Assembly: GCA_944322345.1 (NCBI GenBank)
Contig: CALUOO010000002.1
Coordinates: forward strand, 291,448 to 355,447
DNA from: an uncultured Bacteroides sp.
GTDB taxonomy: Bacteria; Bacteroidota; Bacteroidia; Bacteroidales; Bacteroidaceae
Reading direction: 5' to 3'
Length of the DNA stretch: 64,000 bases
Part shown: positions 8,980 through 19,738 of the stretch, in pieces
Layout: the number at the start of each line of letters is the position of its first letter
How positions within the stretch are numbered: the first letter of the stretch is position 1
Notes under the pieces: model-generated
What the model saw: the letters and a program-made list of their open reading frames with translations, nothing else
What the model was told of the DNA's origin: nothing
The model's database searches: none
Program-made: the position numbers and the translations under genes

Positions 8980-10323
8980 TTATTTACAGATTGCGCAACC
9001 TTGGCATTTGTTCAGCTCTCCCCGAAAACGTTTTTCTACTAATAGATGTAAGCGATCTTTTAACGCTTCCAATCGGATGGTGTCAATGACCTCGTTGACG
9101 AAAGCAAACATCAGTAACAGGCGGGCTTCCTTTTCAGAGATTCCTCTTGCACGCATGTAAAATAAAGCATTTTCATCTAGTTGGCCGACTGTAGCTCCAT
9201 GCGAGCATTTCACATCATCTGCATAAATTTCCAATTGAGGTTGTGTATACATACGCGCCTCGCGTGTTGCACAGAGATTCCGATTCGTCTGTTGTGAACT
9301 TGTATGCTGTGCTCCCGGGCGAACTAAAACAAGTCCAGCAAAAGCTCCCACAGATTGTTCGTCAAGTACGTATTTAAACAATTCATTACTTGTGCAATTA
9401 GGTACGGCATGGTCTATTGATGTGTGATTGTCTACATGTTGGTTGCCGTCTGCTATAGCCATTCCGCAAAGATTTATCTCTGCTCCTTCACCAGCCAACA
9501 ATACTTCGGTGGTATTACGGGTTGTACCATTGTTTAGAGTCATGCCATTCAGTAATACATTACTGCCGGCTTCTTGTCTCACATACAGGTTGCTGATACG
9601 GACGGTACTGGTATGGTTCTCTTCCAGTTCGTACAAGTCAAATACTGCATTTCTTCCGACAAATGCTTCTATGACCTGTGTGGCTACAAAGTTTACGCTA
9701 TCCATTGCATGGTCACACATTAGCAAACGTGCTTGTGCACCTTCTTCAAGTATTATTAACACGCGTCTGTTTACCATGAAGTTGACATCTGCACGGAGTA
9801 TATTTACCAGTTGAATAGGCTTCTCTACTACCACATTCTTCGGAACATACAAAACTACACCGTCTTGTGTAAATGCTGTATTAAAAGCGGTAATACCATC
9901 TTTTGAAGTATCTGCCAACTGAGCATAATAGTTCTTTATGAGTTCAGGATACTGTTCCGCCACCTCCTTCAGACTGCCAAAAATAACGCCCTCTGGCAAA
10001 TGTCCTTTGGGAAGCGCTTTGCTGTAAAAAGCATCATTTACCACAAAGTAAAGTGCCGTACTCATGTTTGGTACGTCACATTTGAACACTTCATACGGAT
10101 TTACCGGAATATCTAGTCGGTTCAGGTTCAGTCCATAATCCGGCTCAAAATATTTGCTTACATCCGTATATTTATATTTCTCCATTTTGCGGGTTGGAAA
10201 CCCCAGCCGCTCAAAATCAGCAAAGGCGGTGGCACGTGGCACATTCAGTACCTCGGCACTATGCTTGCAGATCATGGCTTCTGTTTGAGAGAATAGTTCT
10301 ATATATTGTTGTTCAGCATTCAT
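8980..10323 (-). CDS. sufD: Fe-S assembly scaffold subunit SufD
   Basis: A 447-residue SufD with the right-handed beta-helix core typical of the SufB/SufD superfamily. Conserved SufD features are the segment DDVKCSHGATVGQLDENALFYMRARGIS near the C-terminus, with its Cys-Ser-His, and the preceding ARMYTQPQLEIYA. SufD pairs with SufB and the SufC ATPase in the cytoplasmic SufBC2D complex. The C-terminus ends in NKCQGCAICK, with three extra Cys residues in an unstructured tail; I do not know whether they bind metal. It starts 2 nt after sufC ends, so the pair is tightly coupled. Confidence 0.93.
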   Translation of the reverse strand: MNAEQQYIELFSQTEAMICKHSAEVLNVPRATAFADFERLGFPTRKMEKYKYTDVSKYFEPDYGLNLNRLDIPVNPYEVFKCDVPNMSTALYFVVNDAFYSKALPKGHLPEGVIFGSLKEVAEQYPELIKNYYAQLADTSKDGITAFNTAFTQDGVVLYVPKNVVVEKPIQLVNILRADVNFMVNRRVLIILEEGAQARLLMCDHAMDSVNFVATQVIEAFVGRNAVFDLYELEENHTSTVRISNLYVRQEAGSNVLLNGMTLNNGTTRNTTEVLLAGEGAEINLCGMAIADGNQHVDNHTSIDHAVPNCTSNELFKYVLDEQSVGAFAGLVLVRPGAQHTSSQQTNRNLCATREARMYTQPQLEIYADDVKCSHGATVGQLDENALFYMRARGISEKEARLLLMFAFVNEVIDTIRLEALKDRLHLLVEKRFRGELNKCQGCAICK

Positions 10324-10325
10324 TC

Positions 10326-11078
10326 TTATTCACCTAATTCTTTCTTAATCCAGTCGTATCCTTTTTCTTCTAATTCCAAGGCCAATTCTGGTCCTGCAGT
10401 CTTTACAATCCGGCCTTTGTAAAGTACATGTACAATATCAGGTTTGATATAGTCGAGCAAACGCTGATAGTGAGTAATGACGATTGTACTTGTTTCTGGA
10501 GTTTTTAGCTTGTTCACTCCTTCTGCCACAATGCGTAGTGCATCGATATCCAGGCCGGAGTCTGTTTCGTCAAGAATGCTCAGACGAGGTTCGAGCATAG
10601 CCATTTGAAAAATCTCATTCCGTTTTTTCTCTCCTCCCGAAAATCCTTCATTCACGGAACGGTTTGCCAGTTTGTTATCTAATTCCACTACTGCACGTTT
10701 TTCACGCATCAACTTAAGGAATTCGCTGGCTGTCAGTGCTGGAAGTCCTTTATATTTACGTTGTTCGTTTACTGCGGCGCGCATAAAGTTTACCATGCTT
10801 ACACCTGGAATCTCCACCGGATACTGAAAACTGAGAAAGATTCCTTCGTGGCTACGGTCTTCAGGACTTAAATCCAGCAGATTCTTGCCGTAAAAAGTAA
10901 CAGTACCTTTTGTTACTTCAAATGCCGGATTCCCTACTAATACAGATGATAATGTACTTTTGCCCGAACCGTTGGGCCCCATAATAGCGTGTACTTCACC
11001 CGGCTTTACCGTAAGGTTAATGCCCTTCAATATTTCTTTGCCATTAATGTTGGCATGTAAGTCTTTTATCTCTAACAT
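10326..11078 (-). CDS. sufC: Fe-S assembly ATPase SufC
   Basis: A 250-residue ABC-type ATPase. Walker A is GPNGSGKST at residues 34-42. The signature is SGGEKKR, and Walker B lies in LSILDETDSGLDIDAL, the SufC form in which the usual DEP is DET. The H-loop is IVITHYQR. SufC hydrolyses ATP to drive shape changes in SufB-SufD during cluster assembly. It sits between sufB (36 nt gap) and sufD (2 nt gap). Confidence 0.95.
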   Translation of the reverse strand: MLEIKDLHANINGKEILKGINLTVKPGEVHAIMGPNGSGKSTLSSVLVGNPAFEVTKGTVTFYGKNLLDLSPEDRSHEGIFLSFQYPVEIPGVSMVNFMRAAVNEQRKYKGLPALTASEFLKLMREKRAVVELDNKLANRSVNEGFSGGEKKRNEIFQMAMLEPRLSILDETDSGLDIDALRIVAEGVNKLKTPETSTIVITHYQRLLDYIKPDIVHVLYKGRIVKTAGPELALELEEKGYDWIKKELGE

Positions 11079-11114
11079 AATTTCAGCTAATTCTTAATCT
11101 AAATATTCTTTGTT

Positions 11115-12575
11115 TTATCCCACACTTCCCTCTAATGAGATGGTTAGCAGTTTCTGTGCTTCAACAGCAAATTCCATTGGAAGCTTATTAAGCACTTCTT
11201 TTGCATATCCGTTTACAATCAGTCCGATTGCATCTTCTGTAGAAATGCCTCGTTGATTGCAATAGAAAATCTGATCTTCACTGATTTTACTGGTTGTTGC
11301 TTCGTGTTCCACAACTGCCGTTTCATTGTGAATATCCATATAAGGGAATGTATGTGCTCCACATTTATCGCCTAACAACAGTGAATCGCATTGGCTGTAG
11401 TTTCGGGCATTATCTGCTTTCTCTGCTACACGTACCAATCCGCGATAAGAATTCTCACTTCGTCCGGCAGATATACCTTTACTTACAATAGTACTGCGGG
11501 TATTCTTTCCGAGATGAATCATTTTTGTTCCTGTATCCGCCTGCTGATAGTTGTTGGTTACAGCTACTGAGTAGAATTCAGCTGTAGAGTTATCCCCTGA
11601 CAGAATGCAGGAAGGATATTTCCATGTGATTGCCGAACCTGTTTCTACCTGAGTCCAGGATAATTTGCTATTTACTCCCTTGCAATTGCCACGTTTGGTC
11701 ACAAAATTATAAACGCCTCCTTTTCCCTCGGCATCTCCCGGATACCAGTTCTGTACTGTACTGTATTTTACCTCTGCACGATCGTGTACTACAATTTCTA
11801 CAATGGCTGCATGCAATTGGTTCTCATCACGCATGGGGGCTGTACATCCTTCCAGATAAGATACATACGAATCATCATCGGCTACAATAAGTGTACGCTC
11901 AAACTGACCGGTATTACGGGCATTGATACGGAAATACGTAGAAAGTTCCATTGGACAGCGTACCCCTTTGGGAATATAAACAAACGATCCGTCAGAGAAA
12001 ACGGCAGAGTTTAAAGCTGCAAAGAAATTATCACGATAGCCGACAACCGATCCAAGATATTTTTTTACCAAGTCAGGATGTTCGCGCACAGCTTCACTGA
12101 ATGAGCAGAAAATAATTCCTTTCTCCATCAGGGTCTCTTTGAATGTGGTTTTTACCGAGACCGAGTCCATTACGGCATCTACAGCCATTCCGCTCAATGC
12201 CATCTGCTCTTCTAGTGGAATGCCAAGCTTATTGAATGTCTTGATTAGCTCCGGATCCACATCATCCATACTTTTGGGACCCTCCTTTTTCTTGGTAGGA
12301 TCTGCATAATACGAGATAGCCTGATAGTCAATTTCTGGGATACGCAAATGTGCCCATGTTGGCATCTCCAATGTCAGCCAATGACGATATGCTTTCAGAC
12401 GGAACTCCAACAGCCAGTCTGGTTCATTCTTCTTGGAAGAAATCAGACGGATAATATCTTCGTTAAGTCCTCGCTCAATAATGTCAGTATGTACTTCTGT
12501 AGTGAATCCATACTTGTATTTTTCCTGTGTCAGTTCCTTTACATATTTATTGGGCTCTTCCTGTTGCATCTTCAT
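11115..12575 (-). CDS. sufB: Fe-S assembly scaffold subunit SufB
   Basis: A 486-residue SufB of normal length. Typical segments are [38 protein letters not shown], the beta-helix region with [17 protein letters not shown], and the C-terminal [17 protein letters not shown] with the Cys and His implicated in cluster building in E. coli SufB. SufB receives sulfur from SufS and carries the nascent cluster. The start codon overlaps the end of the upstream cvpA-like gene by 29 nt, which places both in one transcript. Confidence 0.95.
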   Translation of the reverse strand: MKMQQEEPNKYVKELTQEKYKYGFTTEVHTDIIERGLNEDIIRLISSKKNEPDWLLEFRLKAYRHWLTLEMPTWAHLRIPEIDYQAISYYADPTKKKEGPKSMDDVDPELIKTFNKLGIPLEEQMALSGMAVDAVMDSVSVKTTFKETLMEKGIIFCSFSEAVREHPDLVKKYLGSVVGYRDNFFAALNSAVFSDGSFVYIPKGVRCPMELSTYFRINARNTGQFERTLIVADDDSYVSYLEGCTAPMRDENQLHAAIVEIVVHDRAEVKYSTVQNWYPGDAEGKGGVYNFVTKRGNCKGVNSKLSWTQVETGSAITWKYPSCILSGDNSTAEFYSVAVTNNYQQADTGTKMIHLGKNTRSTIVSKGISAGRSENSYRGLVRVAEKADNARNYSQCDSLLLGDKCGAHTFPYMDIHNETAVVEHEATTSKISEDQIFYCNQRGISTEDAIGLIVNGYAKEVLNKLPMEFAVEAQKLLTISLEGSVG

Positions 12576-13077
12576 TCTGTAATATATATTGTTGTGTTAT
12601 ATTTTTTGCTACGGGGATAAATATCCCTGCAAAAGCTTTCATTGGGTAATATAACAATGACTCTCTTTTTTTTGTTTTTTCTATTAACTTATTATCACTA
12701 TCTACAAACTCAAGTACGCCAATAAACAGACTTATTAGTAGCAAAAATTTAACAGCTCCCAGCACACCTCCCAACAAGCGGTTCAACCATCCAAGGTAGA
12801 TAACATCCATCAGCTTGGTGAGCAGCAATGCTATCAACGTAAAAAGAATAGGTACGGCTATCCAGATGGCGATGAAAGAGACAATTTGGGCTGCTGTCAT
12901 CGAATCTGTCAGTGTAGGGCAGAGCTTTTCGGCTAGTGACGTATACAGAGCTTTTGCTGCTAACAATCCGACTATCAGACCTAGAATAGCTGCTAGTTGC
13001 CGTATAAATCCTTTGATAAATCCGATTACGGTTCCTGCTGCTACTATTACAAGGATAATAATGTCAATAGTCTCCAC
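12547..13077 (-). CDS. CvpA family membrane protein
   Basis: A 176-residue inner-membrane protein with four hydrophobic segments (about residues 5-22, 26-48, 65-88 and 102-125) and the CvpA opening [29 protein letters not shown]. CvpA is linked to colicin V production and to envelope stress resistance in other bacteria; its molecular role is not settled. It is the first gene of the suf run and overlaps sufB by 29 nt. Confidence 0.85.
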   Translation of the reverse strand: METIDIIILVIVAAGTVIGFIKGFIRQLAAILGLIVGLLAAKALYTSLAEKLCPTLTDSMTAAQIVSFIAIWIAVPILFTLIALLLTKLMDVIYLGWLNRLLGGVLGAVKFLLLISLFIGVLEFVDSDNKLIEKTKKRESLLYYPMKAFAGIFIPVAKNITQQYILQNEDATGRAQ

Positions 13078-13142
13078 TGTTTGAGTTTTACGTTATAGGT
13101 TATGAGTTTTCTGTTGCTAATCTATATGGTTTAGTCATTTCG

Positions 13143-13175
13143 CTAAAGTAGTAAGGCTTTTCCGGATTTCTCAAA
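13143..13175 (-). promoter_or_regulatory. Candidate promoter for the cvpA-suf operon
   Basis: On the minus strand, TTTG (13172-13175) is followed after 21 nt by TACTTTAG (13143-13150), an imperfect match to TAnnTTTG, 66 nt upstream of the cvpA start. The leader between is A-rich and poor in G. Confidence 0.35.
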
Positions 13176-13232
13176 GTTCAGATCACTTATAGCTTAAAAT
13201 GCTTATAACTTAAAGTTTACAACACAAAACTC

Positions 13233-13282
13233 AAAAAAGGCGGTAAGGTGGTGTTTTAAGCATACCACACATTACCACCTTT
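13233..13282 (-). terminator. Terminator of the rimP-nusA-infB operon
   Basis: Downstream of the infB stop, a hairpin with arms 13265-13282 and 13236-13254 (minus strand AAAGGTGGTAATGTG pairing with the CACC...CCGCCTTT arm, with some mismatches) is followed by CTTTTTTGAG on the minus strand, a good U-tract. It separates infB from the cvpA-suf operon in the same direction. Confidence 0.7.
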
Positions 13283-13334
13283 ATATTTTTTATGCCATAT
13301 ATTGTTTCAATGTGATGGCACTTTGAGTCTACTC

Positions 13335-16300
13335 TTATAAAGTCTGTTTCACTTCAACTTCCTCGAACGTCTCAATTACGTCACCCACCTTCATATCATT
13401 GCAGTTTACAAGGCTGATACCACATTCAAAATTAGTACCAACTTCTTTCACATCGTCCTTGAAACGTTTCAGTGCATTGATATTGCCGGTAAAGATTACA
13501 ATACCGTCGCGTATCAGACGTGCCTTGTCGCTTCGTTTCACCTTTCCTGTCTTCACCATAGCACCTGCCACGATGCCCACTTTGGTAATATTGAACACTT
13601 CACGTACTTCAATAGTAGCAGTAACCTGCTCTTTCAGTTCTGGTGCCAACATACCTTCCATAGCCGACTTCACTTCTTCTATCGCATCGTAGATGACTGA
13701 GTATTTGCGGATATCTACTCCCTCTTGTTCTGCCATCTTAGCGGCAGCTCCCGAAGGACGTACCTGGAATCCAACGATAATAGCATCCGAAGCAGCGGCA
13801 AGAGATACATCTGATTCTGAAATCTGTCCGACTCCCTTGTGTATTACATTTACCTGTATCTGTTCGGTAGATAGTTTGATCAGTGAATCGCTCAAGGCTT
13901 CGACAGAACCGTCCACGTCTCCTTTGACGATAATGTTCAACTCTTGGAAATTGCCTAAGGCTATACGACGTCCCAGCTCATCCAATGTCAGGATCTTCTG
14001 TGTACGCAATCCTTGCTCACGTGCCAGCTGCTCACGTTTGTTTGTGATTTCACGGGCCTCCTGTTCATTCTCAACTACATGGAATGTATCGCCGGCTGCT
14101 GGTGCACCGTTCAATCCTAAAATCAATGCCGGTTCGGCCGGACCTGCCTCTTTGATGCGTTGGTTACGCTCATTGAACATCGCTTTTACACGACCGTAAT
14201 TTGTTCCAGCCAATACGATATCGCCAACTTTCAGTGTACCATTTGAAACCAATACGGTAGCTACATACCCACGACCTTTATCCAATGATGATTCAATAAT
14301 AGAACCTGTAGCGTTGCGGTTTGGGTTGGCTTTCAGTTCAAGCATTTCGGCTTCCAGCAACACTTTTTCCAGCAGTTCTTCCACTCCGATACCTTTCTTT
14401 GCCGAAATATCCTGCGATTGGTATTTACCTCCCCATTCTTCTACGAGGAAGTTCATATTAGCCAGTTCTTCCTTGATTTTGTCCGGGTTGGCCGTTGGCT
14501 TATCTATTTTGTTGATAGCGAATACAATAGGAACTCCCGCAGCCATTGCATGGTTGATCGCTTCTTTGGTTTGCGGCATCACGTTGTCGTCGGCAGCCAC
14601 AATGATGATGGCAATATCAGTTACTTTCGCACCACGTGCACGCATAGCGGTAAACGCTTCGTGTCCCGGTGTATCGAGGAATGTGATACGGCGTCCGTCT
14701 TCCAACTTCACGTTATATGCACCGATGTGCTGTGTAATACCTCCGGCTTCACCGGCAATTACATTTGCCTTACGGATATAGTCGAGCAATGATGTCTTAC
14801 CATGATCGACATGTCCCATCACCGTTACAATAGGAGCACGTGGCAATAGGTCTTCCGGATTGTCTTCCTCTTCCACAATGGCTTGTGCTACTTCGGCACT
14901 GACATATTCTGTCTTGAATCCGAATTCTTCTGCTACCAGATTAATGGTTTCTGCGTCCAGACGTTGGTTGATGGAAACCATGATACCAATGCTCATGCAG
15001 GTTGCAATTACTTGGTTGACAGATATGTTCATCATTGTAGCCAGCTCGTTTGCTGTTACAAATTCTGTCAGCTTCAATACTTTGCTTTCAGCCATTTCCT
15101 GATCTTCCAGCTCGTGCATACGGTTGGAAGCCTGTTCTCTTTTTTCTTTACGGTATTTGGCTGCTTTATTTTTTCCTTTGGATGTCAGTCGTGCCAATGT
15201 TTCTTTTACCTGCTTGGCAACATCTTCCTCGCTGACTTCCTGCTTAATGACTGGTTTTTTGAAGCGTTCCTTGTTTTTCTTTCCGCTTCCCTGAGCATTA
15301 TTAGCTGCATTTTTGGTGTTCTGCGTATTTGGCTTGGATTTTCCAAAGCTGGTAGCAGCTACATCATTTACGTCTACTTTTTCTTTGTTGATTCGGTTTC
15401 TTTTCTTCTTTCCGCCGTTTTCTATACCATCTTTCGTGCCGTCTTTAGCCAGTTTGCTGTCTTCCTTACGGATTTCTTTGATGATGGCTTCTTTCATCTG
15501 GCGTTTCTGGTCCTGACGAATCTTCTCCTTTTCTTCACGTTCACGACGTTTTTCTTCTTTCGATTTCTTTTTCGGACGTGTAGACTGATTCAGCGCAGCA
15601 AGGTCAATCTGACCAATAACATTGATCTTCGCTCCAAGTTCCGGCTGGCGGATTTTGAAGACTCTGTCTTCTTTTGTGTCCATCTTTCCTTCTGTCTGAA
15701 CTTCCGGTAGGGCAGTCTTTGGCTTAGTTTCTTCCACATCTGGAACTGTTTCTACGACTGTTTCCGGCTCTTCTTTTTCATTCTGTGCATTCTCCATTAC
15801 TTCTTCTTTCGCCTTTTCCTGTGTTTTTTCCATTTCTATTTCAGTTGCAGCAGCTGTTTCTACAGTGGCCACTGGCTCTTCTGCTACTGTTGCCTCGGCT
15901 TTCACCTCGATTTCATCTTTTTTTATAGCAGGTTCTACCGGAACAGCCTGTTCTGCTTCTGTCTGTTCATTTTTCTTTTCAGGCTCTTTAGCCGTTTTTT
16001 TACCCACTTTGTCTAAATCTATTTTTCCGACAGGTTTAAACTTCGGACGTGCATCCTCAGGCACAACCGTCTTGATTACATTGTCCACTTTCTCCGGTTC
16101 CTTGTCAAAACCCTCAATGGAGACAGAGGCCTTGTTGCGTTCCTTATTCTGACGTTCCTGAATGAAACGTTCCGATTCAATTCTAAGATTCTTGTCTGTG
16201 CTAAACTCTTTTACGAGCATCGCATATTGCTCTTCGCTAATCTTGGTATTAGGATTCGCCTCAACGGTGTACCCTTTCTTTTGCAGGAACTCAACTACCG

Positions 16301-16352
16301 TCGCGATTCCTACGTTTAAATCTCTTGTAACTTTGTTTAACCTTATCGTCAT
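13335..16352 (-). CDS. infB: Translation initiation factor IF-2
   Basis: A 1005-residue IF-2, which brings initiator tRNA to the ribosome. The N-terminal IF2_N domain is at about residues 1-50 ([27 protein letters not shown]). A long, highly charged Lys/Glu/Ala-rich linker runs from about 60 to 400. A second IF2_N-like segment is near 420-480. The G domain follows with G1 GHVDHGKT (about 513-520), G3 DTPGHEAF and G4 NKID, then the beta-barrel and C-terminal domains. The long linker accounts for the length above the E. coli form and is usual in Bacteroidetes. It is the third gene of rimP-nusA-infB, 107 nt after nusA. Confidence 0.97.
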   Translation of the reverse strand: MTIRLNKVTRDLNVGIATVVEFLQKKGYTVEANPNTKISEEQYAMLVKEFSTDKNLRIESERFIQERQNKERNKASVSIEGFDKEPEKVDNVIKTVVPEDARPKFKPVGKIDLDKVGKKTAKEPEKKNEQTEAEQAVPVEPAIKKDEIEVKAEATVAEEPVATVETAAATEIEMEKTQEKAKEEVMENAQNEKEEPETVVETVPDVEETKPKTALPEVQTEGKMDTKEDRVFKIRQPELGAKINVIGQIDLAALNQSTRPKKKSKEEKRREREEKEKIRQDQKRQMKEAIIKEIRKEDSKLAKDGTKDGIENGGKKKRNRINKEKVDVNDVAATSFGKSKPNTQNTKNAANNAQGSGKKNKERFKKPVIKQEVSEEDVAKQVKETLARLTSKGKNKAAKYRKEKREQASNRMHELEDQEMAESKVLKLTEFVTANELATMMNISVNQVIATCMSIGIMVSINQRLDAETINLVAEEFGFKTEYVSAEVAQAIVEEEDNPEDLLPRAPIVTVMGHVDHGKTSLLDYIRKANVIAGEAGGITQHIGAYNVKLEDGRRITFLDTPGHEAFTAMRARGAKVTDIAIIIVAADDNVMPQTKEAINHAMAAGVPIVFAINKIDKPTANPDKIKEELANMNFLVEEWGGKYQSQDISAKKGIGVEELLEKVLLEAEMLELKANPNRNATGSIIESSLDKGRGYVATVLVSNGTLKVGDIVLAGTNYGRVKAMFNERNQRIKEAGPAEPALILGLNGAPAAGDTFHVVENEQEAREITNKREQLAREQGLRTQKILTLDELGRRIALGNFQELNIIVKGDVDGSVEALSDSLIKLSTEQIQVNVIHKGVGQISESDVSLAAASDAIIVGFQVRPSGAAAKMAEQEGVDIRKYSVIYDAIEEVKSAMEGMLAPELKEQVTATIEVREVFNITKVGIVAGAMVKTGKVKRSDKARLIRDGIVIFTGNINALKRFKDDVKEVGTNFECGISLVNCNDMKVGDVIETFEEVEVKQTL

Positions 16353-16401
16353 ATTATAAATTTAATGAGTAAATGGAGAATAAGCTGGAATTTTCTGTTC
16401 T

Positions 16402-16448
16402 CAAGTTATAAGCCGTTTAGCTTTAATCTTTTACGGCTTATCAACTTG
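16402..16448 (-). other. Long hairpin in the nusA-infB spacer
   Basis: CAAGTTATAAGCCGT (16402-16416) pairs with ACGGCTTATCAACTTG (16433-16448), giving a 15-bp stem with one bulged base and a 16-nt loop. No U-tract follows on the minus strand, so it is not a standard terminator. Inside an operon, processing or attenuation would fit; this is inference. Confidence 0.5.
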
Positions 16449-16459
16449 TAAATTTCTGC

Positions 16460-17740
16460 TTATCCTTGGTTTCCGGCATCGCCGTCTTCTTCAAATTCTG
16501 CCTTCAGAATACGGATAACTTCGTCTATGGTCTCCTCTTCCAGGTCGGTCTTTTCAATCAGCATATCGCGAGGAGCATTCAATACAGATTTTGCTGTATC
16601 GATACCGATGGCTTTGATAGCATCGATTACCCAATCGTCTATTTCGTCTCTGAACTCGTCCAGATAGATATCTTCATCAGCTACACTGTCGTCAAGCTCA
16701 CGGAATACGTCGATGGTATATTCGGTCAGCATACTTGCCAACTTGATATTCATACCTCCCTTACCGATAGCCAACGATACTTCTTCCGGTTTCAGGAACG
16801 CCTCTGCCTTCTTTTCTTCTTCGTTCAGACGGATGGATGAGATCTTGGCAGGGCTCAACGCACGCTGAATGAACAATGCAGTATTGGAAGTATAGTTGAT
16901 GACATCAATATTTTCGTTGCGCAGCTCGCGTACAATACCGTGAATACGGCTTCCTTTCACACCTACACAGGCTCCTACCGGGTCGATGCGGTCGTCGTAG
17001 GATTCTACGGCAATTTTTGCACGTTCACCGGGGATGCGGGCAATTCGTTTGATGGTAATCAGTCCGTCGTTGATTTCCGGTACTTCCAGCTCGAACAGGC
17101 GTTGCAGGAACACCGGTGATGTACGCGACAGGATAATCTTCGGGTTGTTGTTCTTGTTGTCAACACGTGCAACAACAGCGCGGGCCGTTTCTCCCTTACG
17201 GTAGAAATCACTTGGAATCTGTTCTGTTTTCGGCAGCAACAGTTCGTTGCCCTCATCATCCAGCAGTAGCATTTCCTTTTTCCAGATTTGATATACTTCT
17301 GCATTGATGATGGTTCCTACCTTATCTATATATTTATTGTAAAGACTGTCTTTTTCCAGTTCCAGAATTTTGGAAGCCAGTGTCTGGCGCAGATTCAGAA
17401 TCGCACGCCGTCCGAATTTTGAGAAAATCACTTCGTCGGTCACTTCCTCGCCCACTTCATAAGAGGCATCAATCTTCTGTGCTTCGCTCAACGGAATCTG
17501 CATGTTCGGATTGGTCAGATCTTCATCTGCCACCACTTCACGGTTACGCCATATCTCGAAGTCACCCTTGTCCGGGTTCACGATCACGTCGTAATTCTCG
17601 TCGGTACCAAACATTTTTGCGATGACACTGCGGAATGACTCTTCCAATACACTGACCATCGTGGTTCTATCTATATTCTTCAGTTCCTTAAATTCCGAAA
17701 AGGTATCAACCAGGCTGATTGTTTCTTCTTTTTTGGCCAT
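16460..17740 (-). CDS. nusA: Transcription termination/antitermination factor NusA
   Basis: A 426-residue NusA that binds RNA polymerase and modulates pausing, termination and antitermination. The N-terminal polymerase-binding domain covers about residues 1-130, followed by an S1 domain (about 133-200) and two KH domains (about 210-350; GVKGSRIHGIVREL and AIGKGGMNIKLAS). A short acidic C-terminal region ends EEDGDAGNQG. The second C-terminal acidic repeat of E. coli NusA is not present, which accounts for the shorter length. It starts 4 nt after rimP and precedes infB, the conserved rimP-nusA-infB order. Confidence 0.96.
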   Translation of the reverse strand: MAKKEETISLVDTFSEFKELKNIDRTTMVSVLEESFRSVIAKMFGTDENYDVIVNPDKGDFEIWRNREVVADEDLTNPNMQIPLSEAQKIDASYEVGEEVTDEVIFSKFGRRAILNLRQTLASKILELEKDSLYNKYIDKVGTIINAEVYQIWKKEMLLLDDEGNELLLPKTEQIPSDFYRKGETARAVVARVDNKNNNPKIILSRTSPVFLQRLFELEVPEINDGLITIKRIARIPGERAKIAVESYDDRIDPVGACVGVKGSRIHGIVRELRNENIDVINYTSNTALFIQRALSPAKISSIRLNEEEKKAEAFLKPEEVSLAIGKGGMNIKLASMLTEYTIDVFRELDDSVADEDIYLDEFRDEIDDWVIDAIKAIGIDTAKSVLNAPRDMLIEKTDLEEETIDEVIRILKAEFEEDGDAGNQG

Positions 17741-17744
17741 AACT

Positions 17745-18212
17745 CTATTTAAAGTTAATTAAGTATTTAGTATATTTTATTTGCTCGTATGTGAAGGTCT
17801 CGTCTTCTTCCACCAGCTTCGGGCGTTTGGCGCCTTCTGGTTTTACCTTCTTTTGTACGGTTACCGTAAACTTTTCTTCATCGGCGTCTTTCAGCACGCC
17901 GTCCAGCTTACGGCCGTCTTTTGTCAGCACTTCCACTTCCTGTCCGATGTGGATATAATACTGTTGCAGCACCTTAAAGGGTTGTCCGATACCAGCCGAA
18001 CCCACTTCCAGTTCATAATCTTCTTCTTCGCGATTCAGTCTCGATTCGATGTAGCGGCTCAGCTCTACACAATCTTCAATCCACACTCCTTCGGCATGGT
18101 CAATCTCAACTACAATCTTATCATCCGTACTTACAGTCACGTCTACAAGGAAATAGTCCTTCCCCTTCAGCCACTCTTCAACAATTTGGCTAACAGTTTT
18201 TTTTTCTATCAT
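17745..18212 (-). CDS. rimP: Ribosome maturation factor RimP
   Basis: A 155-residue RimP, needed for maturation of the 30S subunit. The sequence has the family pattern: an N-terminal alpha/beta domain with VDVTVSTDDKIVVEIDHAEGVWIEDCVELSRYIE, then ELEVGSAGIGQPFK, then a C-terminal SH3-like domain with a Lys-rich strand. It is the first gene of the operon; a well-formed promoter lies 67 nt upstream, and nusA follows after 4 nt. Confidence 0.93.
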   Translation of the reverse strand: MIEKKTVSQIVEEWLKGKDYFLVDVTVSTDDKIVVEIDHAEGVWIEDCVELSRYIESRLNREEEDYELEVGSAGIGQPFKVLQQYYIHIGQEVEVLTKDGRKLDGVLKDADEEKFTVTVQKKVKPEGAKRPKLVEEDETFTYEQIKYTKYLINFK

Positions 18213-18278
18213 TTACTCGTTATTAAGAATAAAAAAAGGAGCTTAATCGCCCCTCCACCTTTCATCCGTTTTCGTTTG

Positions 18279-18309
18279 CAAAGATACAAATAATCTGTTC
18301 GTCTACAAA
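18279..18309 (-). promoter_or_regulatory. Promoter of rimP-nusA-infB
   Basis: On the minus strand, TTTG (18306-18309) and TATCTTTG (18279-18286) are separated by 19 nt, an exact match to the Bacteroides -33/-7 consensus. Transcription would begin near 18272, about 60 nt before the rimP start. Confidence 0.75.
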
Positions 18310-18363
18310 ACATTAACAGAAAAAAGTATGAATTAACCTTGAGAGTTTCTTTGTTTAGAAGCT

Positions 18364-18393
18364 TTTGGGGTTCTTACTTACTTTGTATCTTTG
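18364..18393 (+). promoter_or_regulatory. Promoter of the NhaC-type antiporter gene
   Basis: TTTG (18364-18367), 18 nt, TATCTTTG (18386-18393). It is divergent from the rimP promoter. It covers the first possible start codon of the antiporter frame, which rules that start out. Confidence 0.7.
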
Positions 18394-18432
18394 CCCCGCG
18401 AAATAAAAATAATCTTCCTGAACGAAAAGTAT

Positions 18433-19719
18433 ATGCAAAAAAATGAAGCTGGCAATTGGTGGGCATTGTCTCCGCTGCTTGTTTTTCTTTGCCTTTATCT
18501 GGTTGCCTCCATTCTGGCTGATGATTTCTATAAGGTTCCCATTACAGTGGCATTTCTGATTTCTTCCTGTTATGCAATTGTCATTACGCCCAAGCTGTCG
18601 TTGGAACAGCGCATTCATCAATTCTCGGCAGGCGCATCCGACAAGAACATACTTTTCATGCTCTGGATATTTGTGCTGGCAGGGGCTTTTGCGCAAAGTG
18701 CCAAGCAAATGGGTGCCATTGATGCGGCAGTCAATCTGACGCTGCATATCCTTCCCGACAATCTTTTATTGGCAGGTATCTTTCTGGCTGCCTGTTTTAT
18801 CTCTCTTTCTATCGGCACCAGTGTAGGTACCATTGTCGCCCTGACGCCTGTAGCTGTCGGGCTGGCCGAAAAGACAGGACTGTCGTTGCCGTTCATGGTC
18901 GCCATTGTGGTGGGAGGGGCATTCTTTGGAGATAATCTTTCTTTCATTTCCGACACGACCATTGCTTCTACGCGAACGCAGGAATGTGCCATGCGCGATA
19001 AGTTTCATGTCAATTTCCTGATTGTCATTCCGGCTGCCGTTATCGTATCGGTCATTTATGTTTTTCAGGGGCTATCTGTTGCCACTCCTTCCGATATGCA
19101 GCCCACCGAATGGGTGAAGATTATTCCTTATTTCATTGTATTGGGATGTGCCATTGCCGGCATGAATGTGATGCGTGTCCTGATTATAGGAATCCTCGCA
19201 AACGGACTGATAGGGATAGTGACAAACAGTTTTGACATATTCGGGTGGTTCAATGCCATGGGAACAGGTATCACCGGAATGGGTGAGCTTGTCATCATCA
19301 CGCTGCTGGCAGGCGGGATGCTGGAAATCATACGTTATAACGGGGGAATCACTTTTGTCATTCAGAAGCTGACTGCACACATCAGTGGAAAGACCGGTGC
19401 GGAGCTGAGCATTGCCGTGCTTGTCAGTATAGCCAACCTGTGTACGGCCAACAATACGATTGCTATCATCACAATCGGCCCGATAGCCAGAGACATTGCC
19501 CGTAAGTTTCACCTCGACCCGCGAAAGACGGCCAGTATTCTGGATACGTTTTCCTGTCTGATACAAGGCATTATCCCCTACGGAGCACAGATGCTGATAG
19601 CTGCCGGACTGGCCAAGATCTCTCCAATCAGCATTATAAGCAATCTTTATTATCCGTTCATTATGGGAGTTTGTGCTCTTCTGGCAATCCTCTTACGTTA
19701 TCCGAGGAAATATTCGTAA
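18433..19719 (+). CDS. NhaC-family Na+/H+ antiporter
   Basis: A 428-residue inner-membrane transporter with about ten to twelve hydrophobic segments. The segment GGAFFGDNLSFISDTTIASTRTQECAMRDKF is the characteristic NhaC/ion-transporter motif, with the conserved GDxxSxxSDTT. It would exchange sodium for protons, or possibly malate/lactate as some NhaC relatives do. The start at 18433 (MQKNEAGNWW) is chosen because the promoter ends at 18393, after the upstream in-frame start at 18391. It is a single-gene unit. Confidence 0.85.
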   Translation: MQKNEAGNWWALSPLLVFLCLYLVASILADDFYKVPITVAFLISSCYAIVITPKLSLEQRIHQFSAGASDKNILFMLWIFVLAGAFAQSAKQMGAIDAAVNLTLHILPDNLLLAGIFLAACFISLSIGTSVGTIVALTPVAVGLAEKTGLSLPFMVAIVVGGAFFGDNLSFISDTTIASTRTQECAMRDKFHVNFLIVIPAAVIVSVIYVFQGLSVATPSDMQPTEWVKIIPYFIVLGCAIAGMNVMRVLIIGILANGLIGIVTNSFDIFGWFNAMGTGITGMGELVIITLLAGGMLEIIRYNGGITFVIQKLTAHISGKTGAELSIAVLVSIANLCTANNTIAIITIGPIARDIARKFHLDPRKTASILDTFSCLIQGIIPYGAQMLIAAGLAKISPISIISNLYYPFIMGVCALLAILLRYPRKYS

Positions 19720-19738
19720 GCCATTCTTTTTCGGGGTG

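Noticed and set aside
14883-15710. 275-codon open frame opposite infB
   Set aside because: It mirrors the Lys/Glu-rich linker of IF-2, which yields a long Phe/Ser/Leu-rich antisense frame. No start signal or family feature.
18391-18432. Earlier start for the NhaC-type antiporter
   Set aside because: The -7 box ends at 18393, so this segment is promoter or leader; the ATG at 18433 fits the hydrophobic start better.
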